64,000 bases of DNA from Crocinitomicaceae bacterium (GCA_016709005.1 JADJEU010000006.1:62001-126000), one strand, 5' to 3'; positions 46,667 to 55,625 are shown, numbered from the stretch's first letter. Made by a program: numbers and translations. The notes: generated by a model not told the origin, from the letters alone.

Positions 46667-46690
46667 ATCCCCCTGAAAATTCAGAGGGAT
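46667..46690 (-). terminator. Terminator after the twin-lipoprotein genes
   Basis: An 11-bp stem with one mismatch (ATCCCTCTGAA and TTCAGGGGGAT on the minus strand) and a run of eight T at 46660-46667. It also lies 11 bases after the SASA gene on the plus strand, but the T run suits the minus strand. Confidence 0.75.
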
Positions 46691-46712
46691 CTTGAAAATA
46701 ATTAGTCAAGAA

Positions 46713-47102
46713 TTAAGGTTGGATGATAACCTTTTCTTCTGTTGTTTTTTCGTCTTCAATTTTAATGATGCCTTCACCATAAAGTGTGTCACCGCTTTTT
46801 ACTTCAATGTCCAGTACTGCAAATCCAGCCTGACCTAAGTTGTACATATCGGTGTAGTCAAAAATTGCATACCCGTCTAAATCTGTATAAAGCGTATCAT
46901 CAATAGTGATTGCACCGTGTTGCAGAATTGTAGGTGTTGGATACAATCTTACCATAGCTCCCGGAAAAGGCGCTCCTGATGTATCAACAACCTGAATGCG
47001 CGCTATCGTATCACCTTCTTTACGACAAGAAAATAATGAGATAGACATCAATCCTCCAAGAAGGAAAACGATACCTGTTTTTGCAATTAGTTTAGTATTC
47101 AT
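46713..47102 (-). CDS. Small lipoprotein, carboxypeptidase-regulatory-like, copy 1
   Basis: A 129-residue lipoprotein; ATG 47102 gives MNTKLIAKTGIVFLLGGLMS and a lipobox cysteine in LFSCRKE. One Ig-like domain follows (IARIQVVDTSGAPFPGAMVR, TDLDGYAIFDYTDMYNLGQA), matching the carboxypeptidase-regulatory-like fold. It is a paralog of the next gene: GQAGFAVL, GEGIIK and IIQP are shared. The earlier in-frame ATG at 47120 is less likely. Function unknown. Confidence 0.75.
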   Translation of the reverse strand: MNTKLIAKTGIVFLLGGLMSISLFSCRKEGDTIARIQVVDTSGAPFPGAMVRLYPTPTILQHGAITIDDTLYTDLDGYAIFDYTDMYNLGQAGFAVLDIEVKSGDTLYGEGIIKIEDEKTTEEKVIIQP

Positions 47103-47248
47103 TTTAATAGTTTTTAGCAATTGGTTTAACCATGCTTCAGAACAAAAATACGATTTATTTCCCGAAAAGTTTCGCTCCAGTCAATAGAAATACGTGTTTC
47201 TGATTCAAAAGGTTGTCTTATTTAACATTTATTCATTTTAATCTTCCC

Positions 47249-47638
47249 CTATAAAGGTTGAATAATAAGGGTTTCTGTATTCGTTTTTTCCTCTTCAACT
47301 TTGATGATTCCTTCTCCAAATAGGAGCTCGTCCATGCTGTTCACTTGAATATTTAGGACTGCAAATCCTGCCTGACCCAACTTAAAATTGTCTGTGAAAT
47401 CAAAGATTACTTCACCGTCTGCGTCGGTAAAAAGCGTGTAATCCATGATCATTTCATTGTGGGGCGATGTGGTTGACTCACCGTAAACGCGCACTTCTGC
47501 ATTAGCAAAGGGCGCACCATCTGTATCCTGAACGTAAATTTTGGCAAGTGTTGGAGCTTCTTTTTTGCATGAGGCAAATGCAAGCAGCACCAAAGCCAGT
47601 GCTGGAATGAGTTTCGAAAGTGTTTGTTTTCTGACCAT
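47249..47638 (-). CDS. Small lipoprotein, carboxypeptidase-regulatory-like, copy 2
   Basis: A 129-residue lipoprotein (MVRKQTLSKLIPALALVLLA, lipobox in FASCKKE) with the same Ig-like domain as its neighbour (LAKIYVQDTDGAPFANAEVR, TDADGEVIFDFTDNFKLGQA, EGIIKVEEEKTNTETLIIQP). About half of the residues agree with copy 1. The gap between the two genes is 146 bases and has no strong terminator, so they may be one transcript closed by the hairpin at 46667. Function unknown. Confidence 0.75.
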   Translation of the reverse strand: MVRKQTLSKLIPALALVLLAFASCKKEAPTLAKIYVQDTDGAPFANAEVRVYGESTTSPHNEMIMDYTLFTDADGEVIFDFTDNFKLGQAGFAVLNIQVNSMDELLFGEGIIKVEEEKTNTETLIIQPL

Positions 47639-47790
47639 AAGTTGATTCGTTAATTTCTGTTGTTTTTAAATCGGTTCTTTATGGTTTTATTCAGTCTTGG
47701 TCTGGTTTTTTTGTAATTTTAGCATCGATTGTTCTACGGCGCTCTAAATCCTAAAACAATCAAGCAGGTCTAAAAGTTACAGGCAGATTC

Positions 47791-48834
47791 ATGGAATTAA
47801 AAGAAAAAATAAAAGAATTAAACTTGGCAATTGATTCGGCAATCGTTGCCAGTAAAGGAGAACAGGAATCTTTTCGTATCCAATTTTTGGGAAGTAAAGG
47901 CGCTGTAAAAAATCTGTACGAGCTTTTAAAATCCGTTCCAAATGAATCAAAAAAAGAATTTGGTCAGTTGATCAATGATATACGTTCAAAAGCAGAGGCT
48001 AAGTTGACTGAAGCAGAGAGTTTGTTCGAGAATTCGACAGAAACAAAACGTTCTGAAATCGATTTGTCTCGTCCTGAAGAAGATACTGAATTGGGCGCAA
48101 GACACCCACTTTCATTGGTTCGGAGAGAGATTATAGAGATTTTTAATCGCATTGGCTACACTGTTTCTGAAGGACCGGAAATTGAAGATGACTGGCATAA
48201 TTTTTCTGCGCTTAATTTTCCACCTGATCATCCGGCGCGTGATATGCAGGATACTTTTTTCATAACAAAAGGAGACGGTGACCCAAAAAAGGAAATGGCC
48301 TTGCGTACACATACATCGTCCGTTCAGGTGCGCGTGATGGAAAATTCAAAACCACCCATTCGTACTATTTCGCCGGGTCGTGTTTATAGAAATGAAGCTA
48401 TATCTGCACGTGCACATTGTTTCTTTCATCAGGTGGAAGGCTTGTATATTGACAAAGATGTTTCGTTTGCTGATTTGAAACAGACTCTTTTATATTTTGC
48501 CAAAGAGATGTTTGGTGAAAAGGCAAATATCCGCATGCGCCCTTCTTATTTTCCTTTTACTGAGCCAAGTGCTGAGGTAGATGTATCATGCACGCTTTGT
48601 CACGGCAAGGGATGTAACGTATGTAAATACACCGGCTGGTTAGAAATTTTAGGTTGTGGTATGGTAGATCCTAATGTGTTGGATGCTTGCGGAATTGATA
48701 GCAATGTATATTCTGGTTTTGCATTTGGAATGGGGATTGAGCGCATCGCGCAGCTTAAATATCGTGTAACAGATTTGAGACTTTATTCAGAAAATGATAT
48801 TCGTTTTTTGAAACAATTTAAAGGGGCTTACTAA
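47791..48834 (+). CDS. pheS: Phenylalanyl-tRNA synthetase alpha chain
   Basis: A 347-residue class II synthetase subunit that charges tRNA-Phe with the beta chain. N-terminal coiled coil to about residue 85, then ARHPLSLVRREIIEIFNRIG, ALRTHTSSVQVRVMENSKPP, and motif 3 in FAFGMGIERIAQLKYRV. A short zinc-like insertion C-x2-C-x4-C-x2-C (CTLCHGKGCNVC) is present near residues 268-279. Length and order are typical. pheT is not adjacent. It is followed closely by ytxJ-like and regulator genes, so it probably heads an operon. Confidence 0.97.
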   Translation: MELKEKIKELNLAIDSAIVASKGEQESFRIQFLGSKGAVKNLYELLKSVPNESKKEFGQLINDIRSKAEAKLTEAESLFENSTETKRSEIDLSRPEEDTELGARHPLSLVRREIIEIFNRIGYTVSEGPEIEDDWHNFSALNFPPDHPARDMQDTFFITKGDGDPKKEMALRTHTSSVQVRVMENSKPPIRTISPGRVYRNEAISARAHCFFHQVEGLYIDKDVSFADLKQTLLYFAKEMFGEKANIRMRPSYFPFTEPSAEVDVSCTLCHGKGCNVCKYTGWLEILGCGMVDPNVLDACGIDSNVYSGFAFGMGIERIAQLKYRVTDLRLYSENDIRFLKQFKGAY

Positions 48835-48839
48835 GCACT

Positions 48840-49199
48840 ATGTTTGGATTTAAAAAAGATACTTCAGCCCTTCAATGGAATGATTTGGATGCAATTTCAC
48901 AGTTAGCAGAATTAGAAAAAGAGTCTTTTGATATTCCGGTTTTGATTTTGAAACACAGCACACGTTGTTCCATTTCAGGCATGGCTAAAAACCGCCTTGA
49001 ATTATATTGGGACAAAACGGTTTCTTTGAAGCCCTATTATTTGGATTTGCTTTCACACCGCGATGTTTCAGATGAAATTGCAAAGCGTTACCATGTGATG
49101 CATCAATCGCCGCAAATTGTATTGTTGAAAAACGGTCAGCCAATTTTTAATGCTTCACACAATGAAATTGATTACAACAAAATAAAATCCCTGCTATGA
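48840..49199 (+). CDS. ytxJ: YtxJ-like thioredoxin-fold protein
   Basis: A 119-residue thioredoxin-fold protein with a single active-site cysteine in KHSTRCSISGMA, as in the YtxJ family that is linked to bacillithiol redox chemistry. The C-terminal QSPQIVLLKNGQPIFNASHN fits the cis-Pro region and the last strand. It begins 6 bases after pheS and its stop overlaps the start of the LytTR regulator (ATGA), so the three are co-translated. It would reduce or form mixed disulphides with bacillithiol, if that thiol is made by this organism. Confidence 0.88.
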   Translation: MFGFKKDTSALQWNDLDAISQLAELEKESFDIPVLILKHSTRCSISGMAKNRLELYWDKTVSLKPYYLDLLSHRDVSDEIAKRYHVMHQSPQIVLLKNGQPIFNASHNEIDYNKIKSLL

Positions 49200-49920
49200 T
49201 CAGAGCTGTAATTATTGATGATATTCCAGAAGCTATTTCAGTGCTTAAGTCTGATTTGGAAAACTATTGTGTGAACATTGAAGTGGTTGGTTCTGCTGAA
49301 GGAGTTGTAACAGGCGCAAAATTGATTCGCGATTTAAAACCTGATTTGGTTTTTCTGGATATTCAAATGAAAGATGGTTCTGGTTTTGATTTCTTGAAAT
49401 TGTTCCAGATGTTCAATTCAAATTAATCTTCACCACGGCAAGTGATGAGTTTGCAGTAAAAGCTTTCAAATTTGCTGCAGTAGATTATTTGCTGAAACCA
49501 ATTGATCCGGATGAGTTGATGGATGCGGTGAGTCGCATTGAAGGACAGGATAAGGCTGCTCAACGCATTGATCTTTTGAAAGAGAATTTTGTAAAAGCAA
49601 AACGCATTGCATTAAACACACTTGAAAAAATTCACATTGTAAACGTAGAAGAAATTCTGCGCTGCGAATCAAACATCAACTACACGATGTTTTATTTTAC
49701 AGATGGAACAAAATTACTGGTGACAAAAACACTGAAAGAATTTGATAATTTGCTTTCTGGACACAATTTTATTCGCGTGCATCAATCGCATTTAATCAAT
49801 ACCAATTTCATCAAAGAATTTTTAAAATCAGCGGGCGATATTGTGATGAAAGATGGAACCAAAGTGCCTGTTTCAACGCGCAAAAAACAAGTGTTGATGG
49901 ATATGATTTCTAATTTTTAA
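49196..49920 (+). CDS. LytTR-family response regulator, interrupted by a frameshift
   Basis: A receiver plus LytTR DNA-binding regulator. Receiver: VIIDDIPEAISVLKSDLEN, DLVFLDIQMKDGSGFDFLKL, with the phospho-acceptor Asp in FLDI; the frame then ends at 49426. The rest (ASDEFAVKAFKFAAVDYLLK, PIDPDELMDAVSRIEG, LytTR domain with SNINYTMFYFTDGTKLLVTK and FIRVHQSHLINTNFIKEF) continues in another frame to 49920. Adding one C in the CC at 49405-49406 (TTCCAGATG to TTCCCAGATG) gives FPDVQFKLIFTTASDEF, the usual receiver sequence. The start overlaps ytxJ. No LytS-type histidine kinase is present in the window, so it is an orphan. Confidence 0.88.
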
Positions 49921-49929
49921 GGCAGCTAA

Positions 49930-50997
49930 ATGAAAAAATATATTTCGCTTTTCCTTGTTCCGATAGTTCTTGCTGGTTGTGCTGGTGAGCCTGCAGAAGA
50001 CGACGTTGAAATTAATAAACATGAACCCGCACTCAAAATTGTAAGTCCACAAAATGATGAGCAATTTACAGTAGGTGATGTCATGGAAATTCAATTTTCT
50101 ATTCCAGATAAAACAAAAGCAACAGATATTGAAATATTTATCGACGACACGCTTTACCAGAGCGGTGCAAGTCTTGTGGCTGATGGTGATAAAATTTCGG
50201 TAGACACAAAGAACGGTCGAGTTGGGTATATTAAAATTTATGTCTCGTATAAAGATGAAAAAGGCGAACTGCATGGTGACACACGTAACGTAGTTTTCTT
50301 TTCAGACATCACACCAAAAAGTTTGACTGCCGTGAACGTAAAATCTTATCCGCACGATAAAACATCCTATACGCAGGGCCTTGAATTCTATAGAGGAAAA
50401 CTCTTTGAAGGAACTGGTCAAATGGGCCAGTCAATTCTTGGAGAGGTAGATTTAAACACTGGTGTAATTCAACGTAAAATTGATTTGGAAAAGAGATATT
50501 TTGGGGAGGGAATTACAATCTTAAATGATACCATCTATCAAATCACCTGGAACGATCATACCTGTTTCGTGTATGATATGAATTTTAATAAAATCAAAGA
50601 ATATTCTTACGATGGTGAAGGTTGGGGCCTTTGTAATGATGGTACGTATCTCATTATGACAAACGGTAGCAATGAAATTGTCTGGCGCGATAGAAATACG
50701 TTTGAAATTGTAAAAAGTATTCAGGCTTTTAGCAATGAAAGTGATGTGGCTGGTTTGAATGAAATAGAATTGGTGGGAGGAAATTTACTGATTAATGTAT
50801 ATACAGAAGACCGCATCATTGAATTAGATACTGTAACCGGAAAAATCCTAAGCAACATTGATTGTAGCGCGATTGTCAAAGATGGCCGCGTGCCCGGAGC
50901 AGATGTATTGAACGGAATTGCACACAACGCCGCAACAGGTAAAACCTACATCACCGGAAAGTGGTGGCCAAAATTATACGAGGTTAAATTTGAATAA
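49930..50997 (+). CDS. Glutaminyl-peptide cyclotransferase-like lipoprotein
   Basis: A 355-residue lipoprotein (KYISLFLVPIVLAGCAGE). An Ig-like domain (LKIVSPQNDEQFTVGDVMEI) precedes a five-bladed propeller of the glutamine cyclotransferase family (PF05096): YPHDKTSYTQGLEFYRGKLF, LYEGTGQ-like FEGTGQMGQSILG, ITILNDTIYQITWNDHTCFV, GWGLCNDGTYLIMTNGSNE and GADVLNGIAHNA. It would convert N-terminal Gln of exported proteins into pyroglutamate. It follows the regulator by 9 bases, in line with an operon. Located in the envelope. Confidence 0.85.
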   Translation: MKKYISLFLVPIVLAGCAGEPAEDDVEINKHEPALKIVSPQNDEQFTVGDVMEIQFSIPDKTKATDIEIFIDDTLYQSGASLVADGDKISVDTKNGRVGYIKIYVSYKDEKGELHGDTRNVVFFSDITPKSLTAVNVKSYPHDKTSYTQGLEFYRGKLFEGTGQMGQSILGEVDLNTGVIQRKIDLEKRYFGEGITILNDTIYQITWNDHTCFVYDMNFNKIKEYSYDGEGWGLCNDGTYLIMTNGSNEIVWRDRNTFEIVKSIQAFSNESDVAGLNEIELVGGNLLINVYTEDRIIELDTVTGKILSNIDCSAIVKDGRVPGADVLNGIAHNAATGKTYITGKWWPKLYEVKFE

Positions 50998-51014
50998 TGA
51001 TTCAGGGATTGTTT

Positions 51015-51110
51015 TCCCACAGATTGCGCTGATTTGAACCGCAGATTACACAGATTGGAAAATTGAGATCCGCGAAATCTGCGAGTTTTTTCTTCGAAAA
51101 TCTGCGGGAA
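51015..51110. repeat. CAGATT/AATCTG word repeats
   Basis: A gap with repeated words CAGATTGCGCTGATT, CGCAGATTACACAGATT and, in opposite orientation, CGAAATCTGCGAG and AAAATCTGCGGG. It resembles the CATAG family around the GxxExxY gene in style: short words in both orientations, without a defined unit. Confidence 0.5.
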
Positions 51111-51148
51111 ATTCAGTACTGGTTTCACAACAATATACCAAAATAAAC

Positions 51149-51889
51149 ATGGGTAAACTTTTTATAGTCCCAACACCAATAGGCAATCTGGAAGACATGA
51201 CCTTCCGTGCTATTCGTACTCTCAAAGAAGCAGATGCCGTTTTAGCAGAGGATACCCGAACAACATCTCATCTTTTTCAGAAATACGAAATCTCCAACAA
51301 ACTCATTGCACATCACAATCACAACGAACATAAAACGTTGGATCGAATTGTTCAAGAGTTGAAGAACGGAATGACTTACGCTTTGGTCTCTGATGCCGGT
51401 ACACCCGGAATTTCAGATCCAGGATTTTTATTGATTCGCGCCTGCGTGCAGCAAGGAATTGAAGTAGAATGTTTGCCCGGTGCAACCGCATTTGTGCCCG
51501 CTATTGTTGCTTCTGGATTTCCCTGTGAAAAATTTGTTTACGAAGGTTTTTTGCCACAAAAAAAAGGGAGAGAAACACGCATCAAAAAAATTGCAGAGGA
51601 AGATCGCACGGTGGTTTTGTATGAGTCGCCGCACCGCTTGATTAAAGCGCTGGAGCAATTCAAAACTTTCTTTGATGCCAATCGTCAAATTGCTGTGTGT
51701 CGTGAACTCTCTAAAAAATTTGAAGAAATTGTGCGTGGAAATTGTGATGAGTTAATTCATCATTTTACAACACATCCCATCAAAGGCGAATTTGTAATTG
51801 TAGTAGAGGGTAAGTTGATTGAAGAAAAACAAACTGATAAACCCCGCGAAAAAAAATCAAAGCGCCACCGGAAGGAAGAGGAGGAATAA
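51149..51889 (+). CDS. rsmI: 16S rRNA (cytidine1402-2'-O)-methyltransferase
   Basis: A 246-residue tetrapyrrole-methylase-fold enzyme that methylates the 2'-OH of C1402 in 16S rRNA. Opening FIVPTPIGNLEDMTFRAIRT, then AVLAEDTRTTSHLF, ALVSDAGTPGISDPGFLLIR and LPGATAFVPAIVASGFPCEK, with FVYEGFLPQKKGRE and VLYESPHRLIKALE; these are standard RsmI signatures. The C-terminal tail is highly basic and acidic (EKKSKRHRKEEEE). Length is normal. It lies alone. Confidence 0.95.
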   Translation: MGKLFIVPTPIGNLEDMTFRAIRTLKEADAVLAEDTRTTSHLFQKYEISNKLIAHHNHNEHKTLDRIVQELKNGMTYALVSDAGTPGISDPGFLLIRACVQQGIEVECLPGATAFVPAIVASGFPCEKFVYEGFLPQKKGRETRIKKIAEEDRTVVLYESPHRLIKALEQFKTFFDANRQIAVCRELSKKFEEIVRGNCDELIHHFTTHPIKGEFVIVVEGKLIEEKQTDKPREKKSKRHRKEEEE

Positions 51890-51890
51890 A

Positions 51891-51986
51891 TGAAATTACA
51901 AATTCAAATTTCAAAATTCCAAATAGAATGTTTCGCGCATTTGTTGTAATCAGTGCAAATCCGTTTAATCCGCGTCATCGGCGTTC
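51891..51986. repeat. AATTTCAAAATTCCAAA and AATCCG word repeats
   Basis: The gap after rsmI has ACAAATTCAAATTTCAAAAT-type words, also seen around 60700 and 60920, and then AATCAGTGCAAATCCGTTT and AATCCGCGTCATCGGCG, similar to 59530-59580. No gene. Confidence 0.45.
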
Positions 51987-52003
51987 AATAAAAGTAACAA
52001 GCA

Positions 52004-53032
52004 ATGAAATCCATCTTTCTAAAAAAGTACGGCAAAGCCTCAGAAGCTTTTGAAATCTGTGAGACTGAAAAACCAAAATGCGGTAATGATCAAGTACTGA
52101 TCGAAGTAGAATGTTTTGGATTGAATTATGCTGAGGTTATGGCAAGGCATGGTCTTTACAAACCGGCTCCGAAACCACCGGGCGTTTTAGGGTATGAAGT
52201 TGCTGGAACCATTCGTGAAGTTGGAAGAAATGTTGATTCTTCTTTGATAGGAAAACGAGTAGTTGCTTTTACACGCTTTGGTGGATACTCGCAAACCGTT
52301 GTGACAAATAAAAATGCCTTTGCAGAAATTGGTGATATGGATGCAGGTGAAGCATGCTGCATTGCTGTGCAATATGCAACGGCTTATTACATGGCTTTTG
52401 AAATGACAAATATTCAGCCAGGCAATCGCGTCTTGATTCATGCAGGTGCTGGTGGTGTCGGCACAGCTTTGATTCAGTTATGTAAACTAAAAGACGCTTT
52501 TGTTTTTGCAAATGCCGGCAGTGATGACAAGTTGGACTACATGAAAAGTCAAGGTGCCGATGAGGTTATAAACTCACGCAAAGATGATTATGAACTTGCC
52601 ATAAAATCAAAACTTGGAAAAGAAAAATTAGATATCACATTTAATCCAATTGCCGGATCTACTTTCAAAAAAGATTTCAGGTTATTAGGCTCAGGTGGCA
52701 GATTGATTTTGTTTGGTGCCTCTGAACGTGCGGGAAAAAAGTTTGGTTTTTTTTCAACCTTAAACTTTCTGAAAAAAATGGGAATGATGCTGCCAATTTT
52801 TTTGGTAGGATCTTCCAAATCCATTCTGGGTGTGAACATGCTGAACATTGGAGATGACAAACCAGAAATATTGGCGCGTTGCATGAAGAATGTAGCAGAT
52901 CTGGTGAAGGCAGGTAAACTAAAGCCACATGTTGGCGCACGTTTCAAGGCCTCAGAAATTGCACAGGCACATAATCTGCTGGAAAGCCGCAAGTCAATTG
53001 GCAAGATTGTTGTATTCTGGAATGAGAATTAA
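52004..53032 (+). CDS. Zinc-binding dehydrogenase-like quinone oxidoreductase (MDR)
   Basis: A 342-residue medium-chain dehydrogenase/reductase with a GroES-like N-terminal domain (GNDQVLIEVECFGLNYAEVM, RHGLYKPAPKPPGVLGYEVA) and a nucleotide-binding domain with RVLIHAGAGGVGTALIQLCK. The rest resembles VAT-1/quinone oxidoreductases (DITFNPIAGSTFKKDFRLLG, GGRLILFGASERAG). It probably reduces a quinone or enone with NADPH. No catalytic zinc cysteine cluster is evident, as in quinone reductases. It is transcribed alone after the gap. Confidence 0.85.
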   Translation: MKSIFLKKYGKASEAFEICETEKPKCGNDQVLIEVECFGLNYAEVMARHGLYKPAPKPPGVLGYEVAGTIREVGRNVDSSLIGKRVVAFTRFGGYSQTVVTNKNAFAEIGDMDAGEACCIAVQYATAYYMAFEMTNIQPGNRVLIHAGAGGVGTALIQLCKLKDAFVFANAGSDDKLDYMKSQGADEVINSRKDDYELAIKSKLGKEKLDITFNPIAGSTFKKDFRLLGSGGRLILFGASERAGKKFGFFSTLNFLKKMGMMLPIFLVGSSKSILGVNMLNIGDDKPEILARCMKNVADLVKAGKLKPHVGARFKASEIAQAHNLLESRKSIGKIVVFWNEN

Positions 53033-53070
53033 AATTTCACTTATCTTTAATCGTTGAAAAAATCAATACT

Positions 53071-54276
53071 ATGAAAAAAGGATTACTGTTTTTACTGGGA
53101 GGATTAGCTTTTGGTGCGTCTGCACAAAATGTAACGGATAACAAAGTCTCATTCACCTATATTCAATTACCAACTAATCCAATTGATTCAAAGTACACGC
53201 AATTTGAAATTGTCGTGTTGAAGTCTTTTGAAAACAGCAATCAGGATAGTTTGAATGCTTATCAGATTAAATTGGATAATGTAAACATGCAGTACGAAAG
53301 TGCTATGAATGTTTGGAAGGAGCAGAAAAAAAATGTGGACAGAAATTATCTGATGCAAATGGCGGCATGGGAAAAAAGTACCAATGCGGGTACAGTTTCA
53401 CCTGCTCCTGCTTCACCTGTTTATCCGCCTCAACCAATCAAAACAGATTTGCCAATGCCGATGTTGCATGAAGATCTTCCAGCTGATCAGGTAAACAACA
53501 TGGTAAGTATTGATGGCTTCAGCAAAGGAACAGGCGGAGCAAAAATCACGTTGGATTTTAAAGGTGTCGGTAACATTAAAATTGTTGAAACAAAAACGGG
53601 TAGTGGTACTACAACGAAATATAGTTACAAGGCTGAGTATACGATGCCGGTGGAAGTGAAAATAGAAACACCAAGTCAAGGCGTAATTTTGAATACAATT
53701 CTGATGAATGAAGTTCGTTCTTATGGATTAAAAGATTATCCAAGTAAATATGAATTTCAGTTGTGGTATTTAGATAATCAAACGCAATTCTGGTCTGAAT
53801 TACAAAAGTATGCGCGCGGTGCCGCATTGACCGAAATCACAAACTTCCTTAACAACTCATGCGGTTTTCCAACTCGTACCTGGAATACCGAAATTTATTC
53901 TGTAAAGAGCTATAAAGATTATAACTACGATGATTTGACACAAGCGTACACATTGGCTAAACAGGGCTATGATCTGATTTATCAGACACGCGATCGTAAA
54001 AATGGTTATGCAAAATTGACAGAGGCAATCAATATTTGGAAAAAGGCTTTGACTGAGAGTAATCCTTCTGATAATAAATCACGCATAAATGATAAAGTAA
54101 CTGCTTTGATTTTTTACAACATTGCTGAAGCATACATGTGGATGAGTAATTTTGATGAGTCTGAGCAATACATCAACAAGGCAATTAACGCTGGTGAGAT
54201 GAAATATAAAACAGAAGCAAAAAGATTACAAGGAGCTTTGGCTGACCATAAATTACGCTGGAACGCGAATTATTAA
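53071..54276 (+). CDS. Secreted TPR-containing protein of unknown function
   Basis: A 401-residue exported protein (MKKGLLFLLGGLAFGASAQN). The N-terminal part is strand-rich (KVSFTYIQLPTNPIDSKYTQ) and contains a Pro-rich segment (SPAPASPVYPPQPIKTDLPM). The C-terminal 120 residues have tetratricopeptide-like helices (YAKLTEAINIWKKALTESNP, IFYNIAEAYMWMSNFDESEQ, YINKAINAGEMKYKTEAKRL). No known family. It ends with a strong terminator. Confidence 0.65.
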   Translation: MKKGLLFLLGGLAFGASAQNVTDNKVSFTYIQLPTNPIDSKYTQFEIVVLKSFENSNQDSLNAYQIKLDNVNMQYESAMNVWKEQKKNVDRNYLMQMAAWEKSTNAGTVSPAPASPVYPPQPIKTDLPMPMLHEDLPADQVNNMVSIDGFSKGTGGAKITLDFKGVGNIKIVETKTGSGTTTKYSYKAEYTMPVEVKIETPSQGVILNTILMNEVRSYGLKDYPSKYEFQLWYLDNQTQFWSELQKYARGAALTEITNFLNNSCGFPTRTWNTEIYSVKSYKDYNYDDLTQAYTLAKQGYDLIYQTRDRKNGYAKLTEAINIWKKALTESNPSDNKSRINDKVTALIFYNIAEAYMWMSNFDESEQYINKAINAGEMKYKTEAKRLQGALADHKLRWNANY

Positions 54277-54293
54277 ACATTAATTTTGAAAAG

Positions 54294-54326
54294 CCGGCTT
54301 TAGTTTATTCTGAAGCCGGTTTTTTT
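54294..54326 (+). terminator. Terminator after the TPR protein gene
   Basis: A 10-bp stem (CCGGCTTTAG with CTGAAGCCGG, one G-U pair) and a loop of TTTATT, followed by seven T. Confidence 0.85.
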
Positions 54327-54389
54327 ATGTTCAATATTCAAAAATCGCATACGATCTTTTTTGGCTAACTTGTCATCGAATTCGAAGTC

Positions 54390-55442
54390 ATGTTGGTAGT
54401 TTTTGTAGTTGTTCTATTTTTATTTCTAGTCCAGTTTGTGCTGGTAATATTATTTACGCTGCGTTCTAAAGCTGTTGTTGCTTCGAATGATTTGATTATT
54501 GATCGTATTTCGATTTTAGTTCCTTTTCACAACGAGGTATTACGCATTGATAAATTGCTGCAGTCATTCAACCACCAAACTGTTTTTTCAGATCGTATCG
54601 AATTAATTTTTATCGATGATCATTCTACGGATGGGTCTGTTGAAGTCATAAAGCAGCTTCTAAAAGTTCCGCATCGAATTGTAATTTCATCATCAGAAAA
54701 AGGAAAAAAGTACGCTATACATCAAGGCGTTTTGCAGGCGCAGCATGATTACATTTTAACGCTGGACGCAGATGTTGAATTGGATGCTTCTTATCTTGAA
54801 AGATTGCTTGAGTGCAGCGTTTCTGACATGATTATTTTGCCTGTAGAAATGACTGGTAAAACCTTTTTCGAAGATCTTGCAACTATTGAATTTAAATGGC
54901 TTCAGGTGTTAACCTTTGGAAGCAGGAAACCAATTTTATGTAGTGGTGCAAATTTACTTTTTTCGAAACTTGAATATTTAAACTCATTCCGCTCAAGAAC
55001 TGATTTTGATTTAGCATCGGGTGATGATGCTTTTTTACTTCAAAAATTTATCTATTATAAAAGACGCATTGCACGTGTTAACACTGACGAGTTAACTGTT
55101 AAAACAGAATCACCGCACACAATCTCTGAACTATTAAAGCAGCGTAAGCGCTGGGTGGGCAAGTTCAACCGAATGGCTGATAAAAAAAGTGTTATTATGC
55201 TTTTAATATTAATTGTGATTCAAATGGCGTTTATTACATCATTCATTCTGACTTTTTACAATGTGATTTTTGTGATTCCGCTGGCATTAAAATTTATCAG
55301 TGAAACCATTTTGCTGTATGATGAAAAATCTATTTCCAAACCATCCTTTTTTATCGTTAATATTTTACACCATTTCTGGTATCCGGTTTACTTGATTTTA
55401 CTTTTGTTTCCAGCCAATCGTGATCTTCGTTGGGAGCGTTAA
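54390..55442 (+). CDS. Membrane glycosyltransferase family 2 synthase
   Basis: A 350-residue GT2 enzyme with an N-terminal transmembrane segment (VVFVVVLFLFLVQFVLVILF) and two C-terminal ones (SVIMLLILIVIQMAFITSFI, VIFVIPLALKFISETILLY) near residues 265-310. The catalytic domain begins ISILVPFHNEVLRIDKLLQS, with IDDHSTDGS, LTLDADVELD (DxD), ASGDDAFL and LKQRKRWVGK, the QxxRW motif of processive or single-addition synthases. It would build a glycan from a nucleotide sugar at the inner membrane. Neighbours give no hint to substrate. Confidence 0.85.
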   Translation: MLVVFVVVLFLFLVQFVLVILFTLRSKAVVASNDLIIDRISILVPFHNEVLRIDKLLQSFNHQTVFSDRIELIFIDDHSTDGSVEVIKQLLKVPHRIVISSSEKGKKYAIHQGVLQAQHDYILTLDADVELDASYLERLLECSVSDMIILPVEMTGKTFFEDLATIEFKWLQVLTFGSRKPILCSGANLLFSKLEYLNSFRSRTDFDLASGDDAFLLQKFIYYKRRIARVNTDELTVKTESPHTISELLKQRKRWVGKFNRMADKKSVIMLLILIVIQMAFITSFILTFYNVIFVIPLALKFISETILLYDEKSISKPSFFIVNILHHFWYPVYLILLLFPANRDLRWER

Positions 55443-55473
55443 TTCATTTCAGGCTGGAAGTGTTCGTGAAAAA

Positions 55474-55625
55474 AACCGCGGAGGAACGCAGAGGGCCGCT
55501 GAGATGATTTAATTGAAAGAATAGTGAGCACATTCGGATTGGCACAAGTATCGTTTTTTACTAATTGTAAATTGCAGTTTTTTTCTCTGCGGCCCTCTGC
55601 GCCTCCTCCTTTTCTCTCTGCGGTA
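55474..55625. repeat. Inverted CGCAGAG/CTCTGCG repeat in the 55443-55816 gap
   Basis: Left arm 55474-55503 (CGCAGAGGGCCGCTGAG) and right arm 55583-55625 (CTCTGCGGCCCTCTGCG) are inverted copies, with about 80 bases between. The same CTCTGCG word recurs at 59492-59520. The rest of the 374-base gap has no convincing gene. Confidence 0.6.
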
